From: Kiritimatiellia bacterium
GTDB lineage: Bacteria > Verrucomicrobiota > Kiritimatiellia > RFP12 > UBA1067
DNA length: 12,130 nucleotides
Assembly: GCA_017965685.1 (NCBI GenBank)
Contig: JAGCPM010000045.1
Coordinates: 1-12,130, forward strand
Direction of reading: 5' to 3'
In this document: piece by piece, positions 6,844 to 12,130 of the stretch
How the letters are laid out: each line of letters starts with the position of its first letter
Position numbering within the stretch: position 1 is the stretch's first letter
The notes under the pieces: generated by a model
Database searches by the model: none
Told to the model about the DNA's origin: nothing
The model's input: the letters and a program-made list of their open reading frames with translations, nothing else
Program-made: the position numbers and the translations under genes

Positions 6844-7037
6844 CTTTCCACCTTTATCGCATAAGGCTCGGGACAGTTGTAGAAGCACATGGCGCAGTTG
6901 ATGCAACCCTCGCCCTTGTAGCGGACCGCCTTTATGCCCATCGCGTTCAGCTCTTCGCCGATCTCGAGGCACTTCTTCGGGCACGCGCGGACGCAACGTC
7001 CGCACCCCTTGCAATTCTCCTTGTCTATCCTTACCAT
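6840..7037 (-). CDS. 2[4Fe-4S] ferredoxin-type subunit of the 2-oxoacid oxidoreductase
   Basis: A 65-residue ferredoxin with two complete cluster motifs: CKGCGRCVRACP (residues 9-20) and CINCAMCFYNCP (45-56), each CxxCxxCxxxCP. It is the delta-type subunit that passes electrons from the thiamine site to soluble ferredoxin. The start at 7037 (MVRIDKENCKGC) has AAAGGG at suitable spacing and matches the usual beginning of the family; the ATG at 7088 would add 17 residues with no family resemblance. The stop overlaps the alpha-subunit start by ATGA, so all subunits are made together. A 92-base gap separates it from map upstream. Confidence 0.93.
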   Translation of the reverse strand: MVRIDKENCKGCGRCVRACPKKCLEIGEELNAMGIKAVRYKGEGCINCAMCFYNCPEPYAIKVER

Positions 7038-7112
7038 CTTTTTCCCTTTCAGGAAGCGCCGCCAACCATCCGCCAGTCCCCGGGGCAATCAGCCATCATT
7101 CGACCTGGATGC

Positions 7113-7127
7113 CTTCGGGCCCCGAAG
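7113..7127 (-). other. Perfect short inverted repeat in the map-ferredoxin gap
   Basis: CTTCGGG-1 base-CCCGAAG lies two bases after the map stop, in the only non-trivial gap (7038-7129) inside the operon. In RNA it can form CTTCGG/CCGAAG with a 3-base loop. No T-run follows, so it is not an intrinsic terminator; it may protect or separate the upstream adk-map part of the message. The rest of the gap shows only the ferredoxin ribosome binding site. Confidence 0.5.
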
Positions 7128-7129
7128 TC

Positions 7130-7900
7130 TCACGGATAGTCGGCCGGCAAAGTCAAAATCTCCGCGCCGTCGTCGGTGATGGCCACGGTATGCTCGAAAT
7201 GCGCGCTGAGGCAGTTGTTCTGGGTGACGACCGTCCAGTTGTTGTTCAGCACATACGTCCTTTCGCCGCCCTTGTCCATCGTTATCATCGGCTCGATGGC
7301 TATCGTCATGCCTGGCTTCAGAATCAGCTTGGTGCCGGGCTTGCCGTAGTTGGGGACTTCTGGATCCTCATGGACGGTGCGGCCCACGCCGTGGCCTATC
7401 CAGTCGCGGACTATTCCAAAGCCGGCCTCTTCCGCGACCTTCTGTATCGCGTAGCTAACGTCGCCGAGGTGCACTCCTGGGCCGGCCGCCGCGATGCCGG
7501 CCTTGAGGCATTTCTTCGTGGTCTCGACAAGCCGCACAACTTCGGGATCGGTCACGCCAAGCATTACCGTGCGGGAGGTGTCGCCGTTGAAGCCGTTCTT
7601 GAATATGCCTACGTCGGTCTTCACAAGGTCGCCCGGCATTATCAGCCTGTTGCGGCTTGGAATGCCGTGGATCACTTCGTCGTTTATCGACACGCAAAGA
7701 TGTCCCGGGAAGCCGGAGTAGCCGAAGAAGCTCGCCTTGACGTTGTGCTTCTTGCAGTACTCCACGACAAGATCGTCGATCTCGCCTGTCGTCATTCCCG
7801 GCTTGACGGAGGAAGCGCAGATGTCGCGGATTTCGGCGGACATCCTGCACGCCTCGCGCATGAGGTCGATTTCACGCTTCGATTTTATGTCGACTTTCAT
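7130..7900 (-). CDS. map: Methionine aminopeptidase, type I
   Basis: Map removes the initiator methionine from nascent proteins in the cytoplasm. The 256-residue product has the normal length of a type Ia enzyme without N-terminal extension. All five metal ligands are in place: Asp96 (KTDVG), Asp107 (GDTS), His170 (IGHGVGR), Glu203 (AIEPM) and Glu236 (HFEHTV). The substrate-site His78 (VIHGIP) and His177 (TVHEDP) are also present. The start at 7900 (MKVDIKSKREIDLM) has GAAGG just upstream, 10 bases after the adk stop. The adk-map pairing is the same as in many bacteria, where they sit between secY and infA; here that ribosomal context is absent. Confidence 0.96.
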   Translation of the reverse strand: MKVDIKSKREIDLMREACRMSAEIRDICASSVKPGMTTGEIDDLVVEYCKKHNVKASFFGYSGFPGHLCVSINDEVIHGIPSRNRLIMPGDLVKTDVGIFKNGFNGDTSRTVMLGVTDPEVVRLVETTKKCLKAGIAAAGPGVHLGDVSYAIQKVAEEAGFGIVRDWIGHGVGRTVHEDPEVPNYGKPGTKLILKPGMTIAIEPMITMDKGGERTYVLNNNWTVVTQNNCLSAHFEHTVAITDDGAEILTLPADYP

Positions 7901-7910
7901 CGCGCCTTCT

Positions 7911-8543
7911 TCACATCACGGCCAGAAACGCTTTTGCGGTTGCCGCCACGTTCTGCGTGCCGTCGACAGTCTTGAGAATGCCCTTTCCCGAATAGTGCTT
8001 GATGAGCGGCTCGGTCTGGGCGTGGTAGACGGCTAGGCGGTCCTTGACTGTGTCGGGATTGTCGTCCTTGCGGATGACGAGCTTTTCGCCGCACTTGTCG
8101 CAGACACCCTCGACTTTCGGGGGCAGGTTTTTGACGTGGTAGCCGGCCTTGCATTTCGGGCACGTCCGGCGGCCCGCGATGCGATCCTGGATTATCGAGT
8201 CGGGCACGTCGATCAGGACGGCACTTTTCACGGGCGCGCCCATTTTCTCGAGAATTTCCGCCTGCGCCAGATTGCGGGGGAAGCCATCGAGAAGCATTGT
8301 CGTTTCTCCCTTGGTCTCGGCAACGACGTCCTTTATCATCGTAGCGATGAGAGAATCGGGAACGAGATTGCCGGCTTCCATGTAGCCCTTGGCCTCGATT
8401 CCGGCAGGTGTGCCCTTCGCGACGGCCGCACGAAGCAGGTCGCCTGAAGATACGTGCCTGAGATTGCCATTGCCGCTGGCGAGCGCTCCCGCCACGGTAC
8501 CCTTCCCCGAACCCGGGGCACCCAACAAAACAATTATATCCAT
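7911..8543 (-). CDS. adk: Adenylate kinase, zinc-LID type
   Basis: Adk interconverts ATP + AMP and 2 ADP, the cell's adenylate balance. The 210-residue product has the P-loop GAPGSGKGT (8-16), the AMP-site SSGDLLR (32-38), DGFPRN (86-91), RIAGRR (121-126) at the LID hinge and DNPDTVKDRL (161-170). The LID domain carries four cysteines, Cys128/Cys131 and Cys148/Cys151, the zinc-binding arrangement typical of Gram-positive and several other phyla rather than the Cys-free LID of enterobacteria. The ATG at 8543 is forced, because the P-loop follows within eight residues and no upstream start fits. There is no Shine-Dalgarno sequence; the promoter -10 box ends 9 bases upstream, so the message is probably leaderless. 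First gene of the main operon. Confidence 0.96.
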   Translation of the reverse strand: MDIIVLLGAPGSGKGTVAGALASGNGNLRHVSSGDLLRAAVAKGTPAGIEAKGYMEAGNLVPDSLIATMIKDVVAETKGETTMLLDGFPRNLAQAEILEKMGAPVKSAVLIDVPDSIIQDRIAGRRTCPKCKAGYHVKNLPPKVEGVCDKCGEKLVIRKDDNPDTVKDRLAVYHAQTEPLIKHYSGKGILKTVDGTQNVAATAKAFLAVM

Positions 8544-8552
8544 GATTTGTGT

Positions 8553-8581
8553 AGTATATCAAATTCCGCTCCTACTTGCAA
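8553..8581 (-). promoter_or_regulatory. Extended -10 promoter of adk and the main operon
   Basis: On the minus strand, TTGCAA (8581-8576), a 17-base spacer and TATACT (8558-8553), with TGA just before the -10 box (extended -10). The -10 box is 9 bases from the adk ATG, leaving room for a leader of only about 2-3 bases. The block at 8551-8572 matches the dnaX promoter block 176-197 at 19 of 22 positions. Confidence 0.8.
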
Positions 8582-8601
8582 CCACCGCCCATGCATCGCT
8601 C

Positions 8602-8653
8602 GCCGTTCCTAGCCAATGACCGTGCAAGACGCACCCCAACCTCGACCAAGGAA
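8602..8653. repeat. 52-bp direct repeat, copy 1
   Basis: Begins GCCGTTCCTAGCCAATGACC and matches 8907-8958 at 49 of 52 positions (differences at 8629, 8639 and 8650). The two copies are exactly 305 bases apart and bracket the hairpin and the 21-bp array. Intergenic, about 20 bases upstream of the adk -35 box. It is followed by GGGGACAGGCACT (8659-8671). Confidence 0.85.
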
Positions 8654-8707
8654 TAAGCGGGGACAGGCACTGCTTGGATTCTGGGCGGGGGGAGGATAGC
8701 CTCAAGA

Positions 8708-8748
8708 CTTGCCGAGATTCGACTACGGCAAGAAACGGCTAGGAATGG
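8708..8748. repeat. Hairpin (CTTGCCG/CGGCAAG) with inverted copy of the TTCCTAGCC repeat core
   Basis: A perfect 7-bp stem, CTTGCCG at 8708-8714 and CGGCAAG at 8726-8732 around an 11-base loop, is followed by GGCTAGGAATGG (8737-8748). Read on the minus strand this is CCATTCCTAGCC, an inverted version of the core found in the 52-bp repeat and in the copy at 8975-8999. It is the only inverted member of the family in this gap. Confidence 0.65.
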
Positions 8749-8783
8749 CGGATATGCCGCCTGACTTCCAGCGCCGGACAGCA

Positions 8784-8909
8784 AAACGATGGCTGCGTTT
8801 GCCGAAACGATGCCAGCGTTTGCCGAAACGGTGCCAGCGTTTTGTGAAACGGTGCCAGCGTTTTGTGAAACGGTGCCAGCGTTTTGGCAAACGGTGGCAG
8901 CGTTTTGCC
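8784..8909. repeat. Six tandem 21-bp units with internal dyad symmetry
   Basis: AAACG starts at 8784, 8805, 8826, 8847, 8868 and 8889, an exact 21-base period with no spacers. The unit core is AAACGGTGCCAGCGTTT; variants have A for G at the sixth base in the first two units and GGC instead of GCC or a similar change in the first and last. Units 3 and 4 are identical. Each core is a dyad (AAACG/CGTTT and TG/CA arms) with a single mismatched pair. A 21-base period is two helical turns, so all units face the same side of the DNA. It runs directly into copy 2 of the 52-bp repeat. Confidence 0.9.
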
Positions 8910-8958
8910 GTTCCTAGCCAATGACCGTGCAAGCCGCACCCCACCCTCGACCAACGAA
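8907..8958. repeat. 52-bp direct repeat, copy 2
   Basis: Same 52-base element as at 8602-8653 in the same orientation, with three substitutions. Its first three bases overlap the end of the last 21-bp unit. Confidence 0.85.
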
Positions 8959-8974
8959 GAGCGCACAGCCGGGT

Positions 8975-8999
8975 CATTCCCAGCCATTTGCCGTGCACA
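8975..8999. repeat. Degenerate third copy of the repeat core
   Basis: CATTCCCAGCCATTTGCCGT begins a 25-base stretch that matches the start of the 52-bp repeat (from 8604) at 18 of 25 positions, same orientation. With the inverted copy at 8737-8748 this makes four members of one family within 400 bases. The remainder of the gap, 9000-9073, shows nothing I recognise. Confidence 0.5.
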
Positions 9000-9073
9000 A
9001 CCTTGTATGTCGCATTACCAGCGGGCAAATAAGCCTTCACGGCCTTGATCCCAGTTGGACGAAAAGAGTGAGT

Positions 9074-9103
9074 AAAACAAAACAGGCGCGGAGACCGCGC
9101 CTG
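9074..9103 (-). terminator. Intrinsic terminator of the large secreted-protein gene
   Basis: On the minus strand, 32 bases after the stop codon, CAGGCGCGG (9103-9095) and CCGCGCCTG (9091-9083) form a perfect 9-bp GC-rich stem with loop TCT, followed by TTTTGTTTT (9082-9074). This is a textbook rho-independent terminator and separates the large gene from the repeat region and the adk operon. Confidence 0.9.
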
Positions 9104-9134
9104 CCTGTTGTTGCTCTGATAGAGAGCGTGGCTG

Positions 9135-12130
9135 TTACTGCTTGATGTCGACGAACATCTTGAAGAAGCCCTTCTCAGCCGACGGCTTGTTAACCGTGAG
9201 GATGTCGGAGCCATTCTCGCCAGTGTACTGCGTCATGGCCGGCTTGGCGATTGTGAGGTCTTCGCTCGCGCCAACGCCGTAGTAGAGACCAGGGACGAGG
9301 GTGACATTGAGCGTGACTGTGGTCGCGCCAACGTCGACAGCCTTCTGGGTCTCGCCCTCAACGACCGCAGGAGCGAGAAGCGTCGCCGTCGTGCCGTCGA
9401 TGGAGATGCCATTACCATTCACAAGGGTGTAGTCACCAATCTTGATCTTGGTCGTACCCTCAGGGACGGTGAACTGGCCGTTCGCGTCAAGTGAAGCATC
9501 TTCGGCAACAACGTCGTAGGTGTCGGAGATCTGCGATGCAGTCGCCTGAATGGCAACACTTACCGTGCCAACAACTACCGTGTACTTACCATCGACAGGC
9601 GTAAGTGTGTTACCATTTGCAGTAACCACAGGGTTTTCATAACCCTCGGCAGGGGTGGCGGTGAAGACAATCTCATCGCCCTCAAAAACCTGTTTCGTGA
9701 CAAGTGGGTCGCCACTATCGTAGTATGCAAGCGTCACATTAGAAGCACCGACCTGGAGCTGAAGGAACAGGTACTGATAATAGGTGGATGTTCCATCACC
9801 ATTAACCGTCGTGCCAGTCTGGCAACCCGAGAAAGGCCTCACATTGAGGGATTTGCCTGTGGGGAATGTCAACGTAGCATTCTTAGAGCTGAACCAGAAC
9901 TGGTTGCCAACCGATGTCAGAGTAGCATCAAGCGTGAGCGCAGCCGAGCCAGTCAGATAGATCTTTCCGGCGCCTGTGACGGTCGTACCCTCGGCATCGC
10001 CCGCGAGCGTGTAGGACGTCTCCACCGTGACATCAGTGGCAAGCGTTACAGCCGTGCCGACAAGCGTCAGCGTCTCACCATCCTCAACCTCAGAAAACGC
10101 GGTAGCGACCGAAGTGTAAGGCGTAACCGTCTGGCCATCAGCTGAGGTGATGGTAGCCAAAATTACATCGGCCGAGATGCCAGACACGTCAACAGTCGTG
10201 GTTTCAGCGCTTGCGGTAAACCCAATTGGGTCACCAGTAACCACATAGCCGCTGTTCGCAGTGTAGGTAACGACGACAGCTGCCCCAATATCAACCGTGA
10301 CCTTGCCATCGGTAATATCAACAGTCTGATCATCAGCTGTTACGGTAGGTGTCGCACCGGTAATCGAAGGAATTGTGATTTCCACCGTCGTAGGAACGGG
10401 CAACTTGAGCGTCAAGACGCCTTCGACAACTTCGAGCGTGGCGCCTTCGGGAGCACCTTCCGCGAGTGCGAACTTGTCCGCATCGAGACCATTAGCCTTG
10501 AGAAGCGCGACATCGGTATCAGCCTCGATCGCGCTGACATCAACCGTGACCGTCCCCTCGGCAGGGCAGGTGACAGTGCCGCTAACGGCAAGGCCATCCT
10601 CATCCGCCGCAAACGCCTTGAACGTTGCGCCGTCGCTGAAGGTCAGGTCGCCGGTGAGCGTACCCGTGCCGCCGAACGTGCCAGCAACCGTCGTCGCACC
10701 GACCCAAGCACCGGTCAGATTGACGGAACCGTTGACCGTGAGTGTTGAAGACGCGGTCTGGGTCGCAGTCAGAGTGAGAGTACCTGTAGTGCTATCGCCC
10801 GGATCAACAACAACGCCAGTCAATCTATGAGTGCCCCCTGCATTAATTGACCCATCCCAAGCGGTATCCTTAGATTGCTTGATAGTCAAGTAGCGGCCGC
10901 CCTCACCATTGTTGCCCCAGTCAGACCTGAAGCCCTTGCTGCCGGTGAGGCTGCCAATCGTCGCACCTGCCACAGGCACTACGGAACCACTGTCCTTTTC
11001 TGCCGCGAATGTAAGTAATGTCGGAATGCTCTGTGAGAGAACGGTATATCCAGTTCCAGAGAACTTGATGGTACCAGTACCCGTCACATTGCCGTAATCA
11101 GTTCCGCCATCATCAGAATAAGCACTATCCGAACGCGTAATCTCAAGAATACCAGTGTCACCAAGCGTCATGGTTGTACCGCCACCCCACTTGCTACGGT
11201 TCGTCGCCTTGACAGAGCCGTCAACGACAAAGCCCATGCCAACACCCCACCAAGCGCTGGAAGCGTTGTCAAGATTCAGTGTAGCACCTTCGGAGATATA
11301 AATCTCACCAGCAGTTACCGAGGAAGGCAATGTAGAACCAAAGACCAGCACTCGCTTGGCTCCACTATTATTTCCAACAACGGCACCAGTGAAGCCAGAC
11401 CAATCGTCGGTGATCTGCCAGACGGCCGTTGCCGCGCCCTGATTCGGGATCGAAATCGTGCCACTACCCTTGAGCGTGGCAACTTTAAATGTATAACCAA
11501 TGCCGGACCAACCATCATTCCAAGTGAACGTGCCGCCAATTTCCAACGCTGGGACGCAGGTGTAGTCGGGCGTGAGCCATCCACTGCAATTCGTCAGTTT
11601 GACGGTCGAGCTGGCATTGCCGTAATCGTTGAAAGCGTAGGTGTTGCCAGCAATAGATGCACCCTTGATCTCAACGGTGCCAGTCCAAGCGGAATTCTTC
11701 CACCACTTCGTCTCATTCTCTCCATCAACAGGCGAAGGAACACCACCGAAAGAAACGGTGCCTGAACCAGTTACAGCTGCAGCAGCTGAAGAGTCCAACG
11801 TACCATTGGCGACGAGCGTGCCATTCACGACAAAACCGCCCGGAGCCGTCGCACCAGCGACTGTTATCGACTTGCCGGACTCAATCTCCAGTATGCCGTT
11901 AGCCGACTTACCTGTGGAAGTACCAACGGTTACTTTGTACTTAGTGAGCGTAATTGTTCCCGTGAATCCAGAGGCATCATTAATAGTAAGGCCATTTCCA
12001 TACGAAGAACCACCAGTTGTGGAGAGCGTTCCGCTTCCCGTAAGACGTGTGAATGTCGCCTGTGTGCTGCCGTAGCCGTCACACACGTTCATACCATCAC
12101 CGTCAATATCGACAATGCCTGGGAACACAT
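9135..12130 (-). CDS. Large secreted beta-repeat (autotransporter-associated-repeat-like) protein, C-terminal part; N-terminus outside window
   Basis: The frame is open to the window edge, so the ATG at 12128 is probably internal. At least 997 residues, rich in Thr, Gly, Ser, Val and Ala, nearly without Cys. Residues 1-575 are repeated short beta-strand blocks around GSGT/GTGT motifs (31, 121, 221, 350, 486), with 'VNGTLVANGTLD', 'GATLNLDNAS' and 'GGTGTLTGDLTFSDGATFKA', like the passenger repeats of autotransporter-associated proteins that fold as a beta-helix. Residues 577-665 and about 795-862 look like Ig-like/InlB-type repeats (TYTANSGYVVTGDP; FEGDEIVFTATPAEGYENP). Residues 870-997 form a distinct end domain closing with SAEKGFFKMFVDIKQ. 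There is no 12-strand barrel, no C-terminal membrane helix, and no LPxTG or PEP-CTERM signal, so export and anchoring are unclear. Likely a surface or secreted adhesin; visibly less GC-rich codon choice than the operon. Followed by a terminator. Confidence 0.8.
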   Translation of the reverse strand, partial: VFPGIVDIDGDGMNVCDGYGSTQATFTRLTGSGTLSTTGGSSYGNGLTINDASGFTGTITLTKYKVTVGTSTGKSANGILEIESGKSITVAGATAPGGFVVNGTLVANGTLDSSAAAAVTGSGTVSFGGVPSPVDGENETKWWKNSAWTGTVEIKGASIAGNTYAFNDYGNASSTVKLTNCSGWLTPDYTCVPALEIGGTFTWNDGWSGIGYTFKVATLKGSGTISIPNQGAATAVWQITDDWSGFTGAVVGNNSGAKRVLVFGSTLPSSVTAGEIYISEGATLNLDNASSAWWGVGMGFVVDGSVKATNRSKWGGGTTMTLGDTGILEITRSDSAYSDDGGTDYGNVTGTGTIKFSGTGYTVLSQSIPTLLTFAAEKDSGSVVPVAGATIGSLTGSKGFRSDWGNNGEGGRYLTIKQSKDTAWDGSINAGGTHRLTGVVVDPGDSTTGTLTLTATQTASSTLTVNGSVNLTGAWVGATTVAGTFGGTGTLTGDLTFSDGATFKAFAADEDGLAVSGTVTCPAEGTVTVDVSAIEADTDVALLKANGLDADKFALAEGAPEGATLEVVEGVLTLKLPVPTTVEITIPSITGATPTVTADDQTVDITDGKVTVDIGAAVVVTYTANSGYVVTGDPIGFTASAETTTVDVSGISADVILATITSADGQTVTPYTSVATAFSEVEDGETLTLVGTAVTLATDVTVETSYTLAGDAEGTTVTGAGKIYLTGSAALTLDATLTSVGNQFWFSSKNATLTFPTGKSLNVRPFSGCQTGTTVNGDGTSTYYQYLFLQLQVGASNVTLAYYDSGDPLVTKQVFEGDEIVFTATPAEGYENPVVTANGNTLTPVDGKYTVVVGTVSVAIQATASQISDTYDVVAEDASLDANGQFTVPEGTTKIKIGDYTLVNGNGISIDGTTATLLAPAVVEGETQKAVDVGATTVTLNVTLVPGLYYGVGASEDLTIAKPAMTQYTGENGSDILTVNKPSAEKGFFKMFVDIKQ

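Noticed and set aside
7113..7127. Intrinsic terminator between map and the ferredoxin gene
   Set aside because: The inverted repeat is perfect but short and no T-run follows on the minus strand.
7109..7975. 288-codon plus-strand open frame opposite map and adk
   Set aside because: It is antisense to two genes with complete catalytic motifs; its translation shows no family features. The same applies to the long plus-strand frames at 4733-5398, 1720-2463 and 10375-10830.
8681..8695. G-rich tract (TGGGCGGGGGGAGG) as a G-quadruplex
   Set aside because: Only two clear G-runs plus a short one; not enough separated runs for a convincing four-tract motif.
8784..8909. CRISPR array
   Set aside because: Units are contiguous 21-mers with no unique spacers, and no cas genes are nearby.
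8723..9214. Minus-strand open frames (8723-9214 and 8739-8987) encoding heptad repeats such as KTLAPFH
   Set aside because: The heptads simply reflect the 21-bp repeat; the frames cross the terminator or the repeat family, have no ribosome binding site and resemble no protein. More than one frame is open through the array.

Overview
The window is one strand of a bacterial chromosome: every gene I can support reads on the minus strand. It contains a long housekeeping operon, the first 56 codons of dnaX just downstream of it, a repeat-rich stretch of about 500 bases, and the 3' part of a very large secreted beta-repeat protein. The repeat-type secreted protein, the zinc-type adenylate kinase, the ferredoxin-dependent 2-oxoacid oxidoreductase and the style of the small lipoprotein and membrane genes suggest an anaerobic member of the PVC group, most like Kiritimatiellota/Verrucomicrobiota from gut. 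That placement is an inference; there is no rRNA here to confirm it.

Layout in transcription order (high to low coordinates). 12130-9135: C-terminal 997 residues of an autotransporter-repeat-like adhesin, ended by a strong intrinsic terminator (9103-9074). 9073-8582: no convincing gene, but a composite repeat region. It holds six exact-period 21-bp tandem units (8784-8909), a 52-bp direct repeat present twice (8602-8653 and 8907-8958), a degenerate third copy, and an inverted copy next to a hairpin. 8581-8553: promoter of the main operon.

Main operon, 8543-246: adk, map, a 2[4Fe-4S] ferredoxin subunit, the alpha subunit (VorB-like) and a fused beta-gamma subunit of a 2-oxoacid:ferredoxin oxidoreductase, nadK, a shortened uridine-kinase-like protein, and three proteins without a standard name. 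Apart from a 92-base gap between map and the ferredoxin gene, spacings are tight: 10 or 12 bases, or 4-base ATGA/GTGA stop-start overlaps at six junctions, implying translational coupling. The genes supply nucleotide balance (Adk, Udk-like), N-terminal methionine removal (Map), branched-chain or other 2-oxoacid oxidation with reduced ferredoxin (Vor), and NADP supply (NadK).

The last three genes form an envelope cassette: a single-pass membrane protein, a lipoprotein-like protein that I read as an archaemetzincin relative whose zinc-binding histidines have all been replaced, and a single-pass membrane protein starting with a module that resembles the N-terminus of type II secretion/type IV pilus GspF/PilC proteins. 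dnaX then has its own promoter.

The points most worth following up are the pseudo-archaemetzincin and its cassette, the two near-identical extended -10 promoters that place the transcription start almost on the ATG (leaderless adk and dnaX), and the 21-bp dyad array with its surrounding repeats.
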